Shown piece by piece: positions 42,962-52,114 of a DNA stretch of 64,000 bases. The translations under genes were made by a program, and so were the position numbers. Each line of letters opens with the position of its first letter. Within the stretch, counting starts at the first letter, position 1. Origin of the DNA: JANXVR01 sp034667405 (GTDB taxonomy: Bacteria; Actinomycetota; UBA4738; HRBIN12); the NCBI GenBank assembly GCA_034667405.1, contig JAXDJX010000002.1:104807-168806 (forward strand), given 5' to 3'. The notes under the pieces are model-generated. The model saw nothing but the letters and a program-made list of their open reading frames with translations, was not told the origin of the DNA and made no database searches.

Positions 42962-43773
42962 GCGTCCACCAAGGTCGCCGCGTGATCCGGCACATAGGTG
43001 AACGCTTCGCGTGGCGGGCGAACGTATCCCTCGTCGCTCTGACGCGCCGGGATGTCGATCTCGGGGAGCGGCTTCGCCTCCCAGGGCACCTGGCTCAGCA
43101 GATGCGCGATGCAGTTCAGCCGCGCGCGGCGCTTGTCGTCGGCTTCGACTACCCACCACCGAGCCTCGGGGATATCCGTATGGACGAACATCTCGTCTTT
43201 CGCCCGCGAGTAGTCAACCCAATGGGTCCGTGAGGAGAGATCGGTTCCCGAGAGCTTCCACCGGCGCATCGGATCGTGCACGCGTGCGTCGAACCGGCGT
43301 TCCTGCTCCTCGTCGCTCACGCTGAACCAGTACTTGAGCAGGATGATGCCGTCCTCGGCGAGCAAGCGTTCGAAGATGGAGCATTGACGGAGGAACCGAC
43401 GATGTTCCTCCGGGGTGCAGAAGCCCAGAACCTTCTCGATGCCGGCGCGGTTGTACCAACTCCGATCGAACAGCACCATCTCCCCCCCAGCCGGCAGTTG
43501 CTCGATGTATCGCTGGAAGTACCACTGGCTGCGCTGGCGCTCCGTCGGGATCGGGAGGGCGACGATCCGCGCGATCCGTGGATTCAGGTATTCGGTGACC
43601 CGCTTGATGGCGCCACCCTTGCCGGCAGCGTCGCGCCCCTCGAAGACCACGACCACGCGGGCTCCCGACTCGCGAACCCATTCGCCCATCTGCACCAGTT
43701 CCTCTTGGAGGCGGCGGAGTTCGGTTTCGTAGAGGTGTTTCGGGATGCGGTCGACGTCGTGTTTCTTCCCCAT
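42958..43773 (-). CDS. ppk2: polyphosphate kinase 2
   Basis: 271 residues. PPK2 transfers phosphate between polyphosphate and nucleotides (favouring NDP or NMP phosphorylation). Walker A is FEGRDAAGKGGAIKRV (G46-K52), Walker B FDRSWYNRAG (Asp103) and the lid region includes VHDPMRRWKLS. One PPK2 domain suggests class I. TAGAAT (43785-43780) lies six bases before the ATG. It is coupled to the HAD gene. Confidence 0.95.
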   Translation of the reverse strand: MGKKHDVDRIPKHLYETELRRLQEELVQMGEWVRESGARVVVVFEGRDAAGKGGAIKRVTEYLNPRIARIVALPIPTERQRSQWYFQRYIEQLPAGGEMVLFDRSWYNRAGIEKVLGFCTPEEHRRFLRQCSIFERLLAEDGIILLKYWFSVSDEEQERRFDARVHDPMRRWKLSGTDLSSRTHWVDYSRAKDEMFVHTDIPEARWWVVEADDKRRARLNCIAHLLSQVPWEAKPLPEIDIPARQSDEGYVRPPREAFTYVPDHAATLVDA

Positions 43774-43792
43774 ACGGGAATTCTACGGGCCG

Positions 43793-45835
43793 TCAGTCCG
43801 ACCAGAGTGCGCTCAGGTAGCCGTCGACGTTGGCGGCCCCCGTCAACCCGGCGGTCCCTGTCCCAACGTCAACCACCTGCGGCTCGACCAGCTGGAAGGT
43901 GGACTGGACGTCGGGCGGGATGAAACGGGTGAGCTGGGAGAAGGAGTGGGGATCCTCCAGGCCTCTGGGCCGACGGTAATAGCGCTGCGGATAGTAAACG
44001 TGCAGCGCATCGCGGGCGCGGGTGAGCGCGACGTAGAGGAGCCGGCGTTCCTCTTCGATCTCCTCGTCGTTGCCGGTGGCCATGTCCGAGGGGATCATGC
44101 CGTCGGCAGCGTGGATGACGTGCACGGCATCCCATTCCAGACCCTTGGCCGAATGGATCGTCGAGAGGATGAGCCAGTCCTCGTCCAACAATGGCGGGCC
44201 CGCCAGGTCGCCGGTGGATGAAGGAGGATCGAGCGTGAGTTCGCTGAGGAAGCGGCCTCGCGTCTCATACCCCTGTGCCAGAACCTCCAGCTGTTCGATA
44301 TCGCGCATGCGCGCGGAGGCGGCGTCGTACCGGCGCGCGAACACGGGCGCCAGGAATCCGCGGAGGCGTTCGATCTGCGCGGCGGGAAGGAGCACATCTT
44401 CGTCGGCACACCCGCGGAGCGCGGAGCGGAGTTCCTGAATACCGTCCAAACCGGCACGTGGAACCTCCAACGGTTGGTCGAGGAAATTGACCATCGGGGA
44501 CGGTTGATCGTCGTTCGTTCGACGAACACCGATCTGCTCCATCACGCGGCGGGTTGTTGCCGGTCCCATCCCATCGGGGAGCTGGAGAACTCGGAACCAG
44601 CTGACCTCATCGAACGGGTTCTCCAAGACGCGCAGGATGCTGAGCGTGTCCTTGACGTGTCCGGCCTCCAGGAACTTCAACCCTCCGTACTTGACGAACG
44701 GGATGTTGCGCCGCGCGAGCTCCACCTCCAGCAGATCGCTGTGATGCGCCGCCCGGAACAGCACGGCCTGCCGATGGAGGGCAACACCTTCTTCTCTGTG
44801 GCGCAGGACGTTCTGGCAGACGGCGTCACACTGTTCGGCTTCGTCAAGGCACGTGCGAAGGATCGGCATGCGATCGCCGTCGCGCACCGACCGAAGGGTC
44901 TTCTCATGGCGCTGAGGACTGAGCGCGATGACGGCGTTGGAGACCGCGAGGATCGGCGTGGTCGAGCGGTAGTTCTGTTCGAGCTTGATCACGGCAGCGC
45001 CGGGGAAGCGTGTTGGGAACTCGAGGATGTTGCGCACGGTGGCGGCCCGGAACCCGTAGATGGATTGTGCGTCGTCACCGACAACGGTCAAGTTCCGCGG
45101 ACCGCTCTCGGGCCGCAGACCTTCCAGGATGTCGGCCTGCAGGGCGTTCGTGTCCTGATACTCGTCGACCAAGACGTGGTCGAACATCGCGGCCAGGGGC
45201 TCGCGCGTCGCAGGTGCCCACGCCAAGGCTTTCCAGAAGAGGAGGAGATCGTCATAGTCCAGAACGTTCTGGTCCCGCTTCCGTTCCATGTAGGCGGTGA
45301 AGATCTCGCGGATGCCGTCGGCTTCGTCGGTGCACCACGGGTAGTGCACCTTCAGGACATCGCCGAGCTTCTCGCCCGCGTTCACCGTGCGCGAGTAGAT
45401 CCCGGCGAGCGTCTCTTTGCGCGGGAACCGCCGTTCCCTGGCGCTGTAGCCGAACTCGTCACGCAAGAGGTTCATGACGTCTGCGCCATCGGCCTGGTCC
45501 AGGACCGTGAAATCCGGCCGCAAGCCGAGTGGACGCCCGTGCAGCCGAAGCAGCCGGTTGGCCACGGCGTGGAAGGTGCCGCCGACCACTCGACCCGTCT
45601 GATCGTCGCCGCTGAGCCGTTCGGCCCGTGACAGCATCTCCCGCGATGCCCGGCGGCTGAACGTGAGGAGCAGGATCCGCTCCGGACGAACCCTTCGTTC
45701 GCCGATCAACCACGCCACCCGAGAGGCGAGCGTCATCGTCTTGCCGGTACCCGCTCCGGCCACGATCAGGAGGGGCCCATCGGAAAATGTTGCGGCGGCA
45801 AACTGATCGGCGTTCAGGTCTTGGGGTTCGAACAT
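43793..45835 (-). CDS. UvrD/PcrA-family DNA helicase
   Basis: 680 residues, SF1A 3'-5' helicase. Q motif near DLNADQFAAA, Walker A VAGAGTGKTMTL (Lys32), motif II VLVDEYQDTNALQ, motif III TVVGDDAQSIYGFR, motif IV EQNYRS, motif V STIHSAKGLEWDAVHV and motif VI RLLYVALTRARDALHV are all present. It lacks a UvrD-type C-terminal RNAP-interaction tail beyond residue ~640. TATACT (45850-45845) is nine bases before the ATG. Role: repair or replication-fork processing. Confidence 0.94.
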   Translation of the reverse strand: MFEPQDLNADQFAAATFSDGPLLIVAGAGTGKTMTLASRVAWLIGERRVRPERILLLTFSRRASREMLSRAERLSGDDQTGRVVGGTFHAVANRLLRLHGRPLGLRPDFTVLDQADGADVMNLLRDEFGYSARERRFPRKETLAGIYSRTVNAGEKLGDVLKVHYPWCTDEADGIREIFTAYMERKRDQNVLDYDDLLLFWKALAWAPATREPLAAMFDHVLVDEYQDTNALQADILEGLRPESGPRNLTVVGDDAQSIYGFRAATVRNILEFPTRFPGAAVIKLEQNYRSTTPILAVSNAVIALSPQRHEKTLRSVRDGDRMPILRTCLDEAEQCDAVCQNVLRHREEGVALHRQAVLFRAAHHSDLLEVELARRNIPFVKYGGLKFLEAGHVKDTLSILRVLENPFDEVSWFRVLQLPDGMGPATTRRVMEQIGVRRTNDDQPSPMVNFLDQPLEVPRAGLDGIQELRSALRGCADEDVLLPAAQIERLRGFLAPVFARRYDAASARMRDIEQLEVLAQGYETRGRFLSELTLDPPSSTGDLAGPPLLDEDWLILSTIHSAKGLEWDAVHVIHAADGMIPSDMATGNDEEIEEERRLLYVALTRARDALHVYYPQRYYRRPRGLEDPHSFSQLTRFIPPDVQSTFQLVEPQVVDVGTGTAGLTGAANVDGYLSALWSD

Positions 45836-45865
45836 GTGTTCGGGAGTATAGCCCCGAATACCCCG

Positions 45866-46384
45866 TCAGCTCGCGATCAATCCGAGTTCCCGGAGGGTGC
45901 CGACCGGCACCGTGTGGCAGTAGGGCTGGTGCCCGTTCTTCTCGTAATAGGACTGGTGGTAGTTCTCTGCGGGGTAGAACTCGTCGGCCTCTCGGATCTC
46001 GGTGGCGATGGGGCGATCGAACCTGGCCTGCGCCCGATCCCGGCTCGCCGTGGCGGTTTCCGACTGCTCGGCCGAGTGCGTGAAGATGGCGCTGCGGTAC
46101 TGATCGCCCACGTCAGGGCCCTGCCGGTTGACCTGCGTGGGGTCGTGCATCGCCCAGAACACTTCCAGGAGTTGGCCGTAACTCACGACGGCAGGTTCGA
46201 ACGTCACGCGAGTGATCTCTGCGTGACCCGTGGTGTGCGAGCACACCTCCTGATACGTGGGGTTCTTCGTCATCCCGCCGCCGTAGCCGACCTCGGCGTT
46301 GATCACGCCCGGCACCCGACGGAACACGTACTCGACGCCCCAGAAACAACCGGCTCCGAATGTCGCGGTCTCGGTGTCGATCAC
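45866..46384 (-). CDS. msrA: peptide methionine (S)-sulfoxide reductase MsrA
   Basis: 172 residues. Reduces Met-S-sulfoxide in proteins and free. The catalytic Cys13 lies in ATFGAGCFWGVEY; YGGGMTKNPTYQEVCSHTTGHAE and HDPTQVNRQGPDVGDQYRS are typical. A Cys near the C-terminus (HQPYCHTVPV) may act as the resolving residue. It starts at GTG 46384 with AGGAGG upstream; a longer frame to 46465 was rejected. Confidence 0.95.
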   Translation of the reverse strand: MIDTETATFGAGCFWGVEYVFRRVPGVINAEVGYGGGMTKNPTYQEVCSHTTGHAEITRVTFEPAVVSYGQLLEVFWAMHDPTQVNRQGPDVGDQYRSAIFTHSAEQSETATASRDRAQARFDRPIATEIREADEFYPAENYHQSYYEKNGHQPYCHTVPVGTLRELGLIAS

Positions 46385-46513
46385 GGGTCCTCCTTCTCGG
46401 TCTGTGCTCAATGGTGTCACCGAACATCCTGAACGTTGCACAGGAAACAGATTTCTCACCGCCAACGCCCCGGGTGTAGCCTCCGCTCGTCCTCAGTTCG
46501 AACGGAGATCACC

Positions 46514-48127
46514 ATGGACGCCAATCGCTACGACGCCATCGTCATCGGCGGGGGCCACAACGGTCTCATCGCCGGCGCCTACCTCTCGAAGAACGGTGCT
46601 CGAACGGTGGTGCTGGAGGCGCGACACAAGACCGGTGGCGCGGCGGACACGATGAGCCCGTGGCCCGAGCGTCCGGACATCAAGGTCACGACGCTCTCCT
46701 ATGTGATGAGCCTCATGCCGCCGACCATCCAGAAGGATCTCCAACTAGAGCGGTTCGGCTATAAGGTCCACCCGCAGGGGATGGGGTATCTGCCGCATCC
46801 GGATGGCCGGTCGATCATCCAGCACGACGACGAGGCCATCACCCGCGCGTCCATCGCGAACTTCTCGAAGAACGACGCCGACGCGTACTACGAGTTCGAG
46901 GCGTGGATCGGCGAGATCGCCGCGATCATGGGTCCGCTCCTCATGCGCACGCCCGCGCACCTGGGCTCCAAGAAGATCGGCGATCTGAAAGACGCGGCGC
47001 AGATGGGGTGGATGCTCCGCAAGGAGCTGAACGAGAAGAAGGTCGCCGACATCACGCGCCTGTTCACGATGAGCGCGACCGACCTCTTGGACCGTTGGTT
47101 CGAGTCCGAGGTCGTGAAGGGATTCATGGCGGTGAACGGGATCATCGGCACGTGGGCCGGACCCGACGCGCCTGGGACGGCGTACGTCCTGATGCATCAC
47201 TCCGTCGGTGACGTCGGAGACGGCCAGATCGCCAGCTGGGGGTATCCCGAGGGCGGGATGGGCGCCGTCAGCAGGGCATGCGAGGAGGCCGCGAAGTATC
47301 TGGGCACCGAGATTCGGACCAACGCGAAGGTGTCGAAGATCCTCACGGACAACGGCGCCGCGCGCGGTGTGGTCCTCGAGGACGGAACCGAGCTGACCGC
47401 CAACCTGGTGGTCACCGCGATCCATCCCAAGATCACGTTCCTGGAACAGCTCGAACGAAGCGAACTCCCTGAGGAGTTCGTGCGCGATATCGAGCACTGG
47501 AAGACCCGCAGCGGCACGGTGAAGATCAACGTGGCGCTCGACAGGCTGCCCGAGTTCACCGCGAACCCGGGGTTCGATCCTCAGATCCACGGAGGAGCCA
47601 TCCAGATCCTGGACGATGTCGACTATCTGGAACGCGCATTCCAAGATGCGCGCTTCGGGAAGGCCGCGACGTCACCGTTCAGCGATACGGCGATCCCCAC
47701 GGTGTTCGACAAGACGCTGGCGCCCGAGGGCGTGCACGTGATGTCTATGTTCACGCAGTGGGTGCCGCACGAGTGGGCCACCGAGGAACACCCTCAGGAG
47801 TTGGAGGCCTATGCAGACCGGCTCTTCGACCGGGTGGAGGTGGTGGCGCCGGGCTTCAAGAACTCGGTGATGCACCGCCAGATCATCGGCCCGAAGCAGA
47901 TGCAGGACGAATGGGGCTTGATCGGCGGCAACATCTTCCACGGCGAACTCTCGGTGGACCAGCTGTTCCACATGCGCCCGGCCCCCGGATTCGGGGACTA
48001 CCGCACGCCGATCCGCGGGCTGTATCAGGCGAGCAGTGCGACCCACGCCGGCGGCGGCGTGACGGGCATGCCCGGCCACCACTGCGTGCGCGAGATCATG
48101 AACGACAAAGCTCTGAAGAAGCGGTAG
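46514..48127 (+). CDS. phytoene-desaturase-like FAD oxidoreductase
   Basis: 537 residues, amine oxidase/CrtI-like flavoprotein. The FAD site is YDAIVIGGGHNGLIAGAYLSKNG and VLEARHKTGGAA. The C-terminal dinucleotide-binding end includes RGLYQASSATHAGGGVTGMPGH. It matches the broad PYROXD2/phytoene-desaturase-like group rather than a proven carotenoid enzyme. It is monocistronic, between the haem blocks; TAGCCT near 46474 is a possible -10. Substrate unknown. Confidence 0.85.
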   Translation: MDANRYDAIVIGGGHNGLIAGAYLSKNGARTVVLEARHKTGGAADTMSPWPERPDIKVTTLSYVMSLMPPTIQKDLQLERFGYKVHPQGMGYLPHPDGRSIIQHDDEAITRASIANFSKNDADAYYEFEAWIGEIAAIMGPLLMRTPAHLGSKKIGDLKDAAQMGWMLRKELNEKKVADITRLFTMSATDLLDRWFESEVVKGFMAVNGIIGTWAGPDAPGTAYVLMHHSVGDVGDGQIASWGYPEGGMGAVSRACEEAAKYLGTEIRTNAKVSKILTDNGAARGVVLEDGTELTANLVVTAIHPKITFLEQLERSELPEEFVRDIEHWKTRSGTVKINVALDRLPEFTANPGFDPQIHGGAIQILDDVDYLERAFQDARFGKAATSPFSDTAIPTVFDKTLAPEGVHVMSMFTQWVPHEWATEEHPQELEAYADRLFDRVEVVAPGFKNSVMHRQIIGPKQMQDEWGLIGGNIFHGELSVDQLFHMRPAPGFGDYRTPIRGLYQASSATHAGGGVTGMPGHHCVREIMNDKALKKR

Positions 48128-48157
48128 CGGGCGGGATCGGCGGCTCGCGGCCGTCCC

Positions 48158-49432
48158 TTAGCCGGAGAAGGTTGCGGCTGCCGCGAGGACGGCGTCGACG
48201 TGCTCGTCCGTGAGGGCGGCCGACAAGGTCCAGAGTTCGTAGCCGCTCGGCGGGAGGTAGACGCCGCTTGCGCGCATGTGGTGGAAGAAGCGTGCGTATC
48301 GGTCGTGGTCGGCCTTCTTCGCGTCCTGGAAATCGTGGACAGGCCCGTCGGTGAAGAAAACGCTGAACAGTGACGTCGACCGATTGATGGTCGCCGGGAT
48401 GTCGCTGTGCCGGAACCGTTCCTCAAGACCGTTCGTGAGCGCTGCCGCCGTCCGTTCGAGCTGAGGGTAGGGATCGAGCATCGCGGCCAAGGCCAGGGTT
48501 GCCGACCCTGCGGCAACCGCTACTGGGTTCCCGCTCAACGTGCCCGCCTGATAGATCGGGCCGGTCGGCGCCAGTTGCAACATCAGATCCGTGCGCCCGC
48601 CGAAGGCCGCGCAGGGGAACCCGCCGCCCATCACCTTCCCGAACGTCGAGAGGTCCGGTCGGATCCCGAAGACGCCTTGGGCTCCGGCCATCCCCATCCG
48701 GAATCCAGTGATCACCTCATCGAACAGCAACAGGGAACCGTGGTGGTCGCACAGGTCGCGCAAGCCTTCCAGGAACCCGGCCGCCGGCGGCACGACACCC
48801 ATGTTCGCCGCCACCGGCTCGACGATGACCACGGCGATGTCGCGTCCCCATTCGGCGAAGATGGCGCGCGCTGCGTCCAGGTCATTGAAGGGCGACGTCA
48901 ACGTGTCGCGCGCGGCGCCCTCCGTGACGCCCGGGGACGTCGGGATCCCGAGCGTCGCGAGTCCGCTCCCGGCGCCGGCGGCGAGCAGCGGATCGGAATG
49001 ACCGTGATAGCACCCCTCGAACTTCAGGATCTTGTCCCGGCCGGTTGCGCCCCGGGCAAGGCGGATCGCGCTCATGGTGGCCTCTGTCCCGCTGCTCACC
49101 AGCCGAACCATCTCCACGCTCGCCACCGCCGCGATGATCCCGGCTGCTAGTTCAACCTCAGCGGCGGTCGGTGCGCCGAAGGTCGTGCCCTTGGCGGCCG
49201 CTGCGTTCACCGCCCGCAGGATCTCTGGATGTGCGTGGCCGAACAGCAATGCGCCCCAGCTCTGGACCAGATCGATGTAGCGGTTCCCGTCGACGTCGAT
49301 GAGCTCCGCACCCTCGCCGCGCTCGATGAAGATGGGCGTGCCGCCGACGCCGCCGAAGGCGCGAACGGGCGAATCAACGCCTCCGGGGATCACGCTCTGT
49401 GCGCGCTCGAACAGATCTTCGGACTTGGTCAC
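48158..49432 (-). CDS. hemL: glutamate-1-semialdehyde 2,1-aminomutase
   Basis: 424 residues, PLP class III fold, converts glutamate-1-semialdehyde into 5-aminolevulinate. The PLP Lys266 is in LSTFGKVMGGGFP; VSSGTEATMSAIRLARGATGRDKILKFEGCYHGHSD is characteristic. The start GTG 49432 is ten bases after the hemB stop; an extension to 49510 was rejected. It is the last gene of hemA-hemC-hemD-hemB-hemL. Confidence 0.96.
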   Translation of the reverse strand: MTKSEDLFERAQSVIPGGVDSPVRAFGGVGGTPIFIERGEGAELIDVDGNRYIDLVQSWGALLFGHAHPEILRAVNAAAAKGTTFGAPTAAEVELAAGIIAAVASVEMVRLVSSGTEATMSAIRLARGATGRDKILKFEGCYHGHSDPLLAAGAGSGLATLGIPTSPGVTEGAARDTLTSPFNDLDAARAIFAEWGRDIAVVIVEPVAANMGVVPPAAGFLEGLRDLCDHHGSLLLFDEVITGFRMGMAGAQGVFGIRPDLSTFGKVMGGGFPCAAFGGRTDLMLQLAPTGPIYQAGTLSGNPVAVAAGSATLALAAMLDPYPQLERTAAALTNGLEERFRHSDIPATINRSTSLFSVFFTDGPVHDFQDAKKADHDRYARFFHHMRASGVYLPPSGYELWTLSAALTDEHVDAVLAAAATFSG

Positions 49433-49442
49433 GGCCGGCGAT

Positions 49443-50429
49443 TCACCGTTCGGCGAGCCAGGTAGCTGCGTCGGCGGCGTGATACGTGAGGATGAGGTCG
49501 GCACCGGCACGGCGGATGCTCGTCAACACCTCAAGGACGGCGCGGCGTTCGTCCAGCCAGCCGTTCCGGGCGGCTGCCTTGATCATCGAGTATTCGCCGC
49601 TCACGTGGTACGCGGCGATCGGGAACGCGGTGTCATCCTTCGCGCGGCGGATGACGTCGAGGTAGGGGAGCGCCGGCTTCACCATGACGATGTCTGCGCC
49701 CTCGGCGATGTCGGTGCGGATCTCGCGGAGCGCTTCATCGCCGTTGGCCGGATCCTGCTGATAGCCGGTGCGATCGCCGAACTTCGGCGCACCTTCGGCT
49801 GCTTCTCGGAACGGAGCGTAGAACGCGCTCGTGAACTTCGCGGCGTACGCCATGATCCCTGTGTCCAGGTGACCTTCGGCGTCCAGCGCGGCCCGGATGG
49901 CCTCGACCTGCCCGTCCATCATCCCGCTGGGCCCGACCATGTGCGCCCCTGCGTCCGCCTGCGCCCGCCCGATGCGTGTGTACCGCTCCAACGTTTCGTC
50001 GTTGATGACGTTTCCCGCTTCGTCCAGCACCCCGCAATGTCCGTGGTCGGTGTACTCGTCCAAACAGAGGTCGCTGATCACCACCGCGTCGTCACCGAAT
50101 TCCTCTCGCAGCGTTGTGATCGCCCGCTGGCCGATCCCGTCGGGGCTCCACGCCTCCGACCCCTCGGCATCCTTGCGAGCCGGAACGCCGAACAACATGA
50201 ATGCCGTCACTCCCCGGTCGGCGATCTCGACGGCCGCCTTGCGAACGGACTCCAGCGTGTGCTGGAACTGTCCGGGCATCGAGGCGATGGGAACGGCGGC
50301 GTCGATCCCCTCCTTCACGAACAGCGGAGCGATGAGGTCGCTCGGCGCCAGCGTCGTTTCACGGATCAGCCCGCGGAGGGCGGGCGTGCGGCGCATCCGG
50401 CGAGGTCGTTGTTCGGGGAACGGGGCCAT
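49443..50429 (-). CDS. hemB: porphobilinogen synthase (delta-aminolevulinate dehydratase)
   Basis: 328 residues. Condenses two ALA into porphobilinogen. Active-site lysines K198 (YAAKFTSAFYAPFREA) and K251 (VMVKPALPYLD) are present. The metal-site segment reads ISDLCLDEYTDHGHCG: C122 and C132 are kept but the middle Cys is Asp124, suggesting a mixed Zn/Mg-type site. It sits between hemD and hemL, 12 bases after hemD. Confidence 0.96.
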   Translation of the reverse strand: MAPFPEQRPRRMRRTPALRGLIRETTLAPSDLIAPLFVKEGIDAAVPIASMPGQFQHTLESVRKAAVEIADRGVTAFMLFGVPARKDAEGSEAWSPDGIGQRAITTLREEFGDDAVVISDLCLDEYTDHGHCGVLDEAGNVINDETLERYTRIGRAQADAGAHMVGPSGMMDGQVEAIRAALDAEGHLDTGIMAYAAKFTSAFYAPFREAAEGAPKFGDRTGYQQDPANGDEALREIRTDIAEGADIVMVKPALPYLDVIRRAKDDTAFPIAAYHVSGEYSMIKAAARNGWLDERRAVLEVLTSIRRAGADLILTYHAADAATWLAER

Positions 50430-50441
50430 GGTCGCCTGATG

Positions 50442-51212
50442 CTACTCCGCGCGGCGGGGAGGCAGCACCCGCTCCAGGGCGTTGACCAGGCCTTCCATCG
50501 TGTGCGGCTTCGCGACCGCATGCACGGTGAGCCCGTGCTCGCGTGCCTCCTTGGCCGTGACGGGCCCGATGCACACCACCTTGGGTGCGCCCCCCACCGG
50601 CCCAAGCGCCCCGACGAACCCTCGGACGGTGGACGCGCTGGTGAACGTGACCGCGTCGAGCGAGCCGCTCTTGAGCGTCTCGCGCGCCTCGGGTGGCAGC
50701 GACCGAGGCATCCGGGTGCGGTAGGCATCGACTCGCGTGGGGCTCCAACCCTTTGCCGCGAGCGCGCTCTCCAAACCCTCGGGAGCGATGTCCGCGCGGG
50801 CGCAGAGCACGCGTCCCCTTCCGCGCGGGAACGCCCGCGCGAGCGCCACCGTCGTGAAGGTGGCCGGTTGAAGGTCGGCAGGCCGTCTCGCCCAGGCCTT
50901 GAATGCCGCTGCCGTGCCATCGCCGATCACCGCCACTTTCGCGCGCACGCCTTTGGGCGATCCCAACCGGGAGGAGAGCATCTCCACGGTCGCACGGCTG
51001 GTGAGTACGATCCATTCGAAGTCGCCGCCCGCCAGATCCTTCAGCGCACGAGTCAGCTCGGCACTCCTGGCCGGGATGAGTTCGATAGCGGGTGCGATCA
51101 CAGACCGCGCGCCACGTTGGTCAAGCAGCTTGACCAATGCTGCCGATTGATCGGCGGGCCGCGTCACCAGGATCGTTCGTCCGGCGAGGGGTCGCGCGGG
51201 ACGGGGACTCAC
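50442..51212 (-). CDS. hemD: uroporphyrinogen III synthase
   Basis: 256 residues, two-domain HemD fold that cyclises hydroxymethylbilane with inversion of ring D. The family diverges strongly; visible are TILVTRPADQSAALVKLLDQRGA, WIVLTSRATVEM and DAVTFTSASTVRGFVGALG, with KVVCIGPVTAKEAREHGL. It starts at GTG 51212 overlapping the hemC stop; the frame open to 51428 was rejected. Confidence 0.9.
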   Translation of the reverse strand: MSPRPARPLAGRTILVTRPADQSAALVKLLDQRGARSVIAPAIELIPARSAELTRALKDLAGGDFEWIVLTSRATVEMLSSRLGSPKGVRAKVAVIGDGTAAAFKAWARRPADLQPATFTTVALARAFPRGRGRVLCARADIAPEGLESALAAKGWSPTRVDAYRTRMPRSLPPEARETLKSGSLDAVTFTSASTVRGFVGALGPVGGAPKVVCIGPVTAKEAREHGLTVHAVAKPHTMEGLVNALERVLPPRRAE

Positions 51213-52114
51213 TCGCTCCGGACCTTGGCCAGGATCTGTTCTGCTCCGCGCTCGATGAGGTCGGCAGCGACGACGCCCGCAACCGTCTCGGCGTCGACAC
51301 CGAGTCCGTCTGAACGCAAGGTCTTCGATCCGTCCGGGAGGCTCACGCACGCCACGAGCGAGATCCCGTCTGATCCGGCCATCGCGTAGGCGCCCAGCGG
51401 CAACGCGCAGCCTCCGCCCAACCGCCACATCAGTGAACGCTCCGCGTCGAGCGCCGCATGCGACGGCGCGTGATCGATCGCCGCCAGCGCGGCCACGATC
51501 TCGGGTTCATCTTCGAGACACTGGACGGCAAGGCATCCCTGCCCCGGTGCGGGGATCATGACGTCCAGGTCCAACCGCTGGATGTAGGCGGGCTCGATGC
51601 CCAGGCGCGCCAGTCCGGCCGCGGCGAGCACCGCAGCGTCGACCTCGCCCTCCTTGAGCTTGCGCAGCCGGGTGTCCACGTTGCCACGGAGTTCGACGAT
51701 GTGAAGGCGCGGATCGTGGGCCAGGAGTTGTGCGCTCCTTCGCACGGCGGAGGTTCCCACCCTGGAACCCGAACCCAACGACGTCGCTTCCCGCAAGACC
51801 AGGACATCGAACGGGTCCGCCCTTCGTGGCACCGCCGCGATGGTGAACCCGTCGTCATCCTCCGCAGGCAGATCTTTCGCCGAATGAACGGCCAGGTGGA
51901 TGGTCCCCACTTCCAGGGCGTCAAGGATGGCGTCGATCCACAGCCCCTTGAGGCCCTGGGGTCCGCTGCTCGCGGCGGCGCCCTCATCCCCCGACGTGCT
52001 CATCGGCACGATCTCGGTGGCGACGCCGGTGGCACCTAAAAGGCTGGCGATCTCTTCGGCTTGCACCAGCGCCAGTCGGGAGCGGCGTGTCCCGATGCGG
52101 AGCGTGTCCGTCAC
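51209..52114 (-). CDS. hemC: hydroxymethylbilane synthase (porphobilinogen deaminase)
   Basis: 301 residues. Polymerises four porphobilinogen into hydroxymethylbilane on a dipyrromethane cofactor bound to Cys236 (RLGGGCALPLGAYA). The catalytic Asp81 is in HLAVHSAKDLP; RRSAQLLAHDP holds the acetate-binding arginines. Start GTG 52114 overlaps the hemA stop, and its own stop overlaps hemD. Confidence 0.96.
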   Translation of the reverse strand: MTDTLRIGTRRSRLALVQAEEIASLLGATGVATEIVPMSTSGDEGAAASSGPQGLKGLWIDAILDALEVGTIHLAVHSAKDLPAEDDDGFTIAAVPRRADPFDVLVLREATSLGSGSRVGTSAVRRSAQLLAHDPRLHIVELRGNVDTRLRKLKEGEVDAAVLAAAGLARLGIEPAYIQRLDLDVMIPAPGQGCLAVQCLEDEPEIVAALAAIDHAPSHAALDAERSLMWRLGGGCALPLGAYAMAGSDGISLVACVSLPDGSKTLRSDGLGVDAETVAGVVAADLIERGAEQILAKVRSE

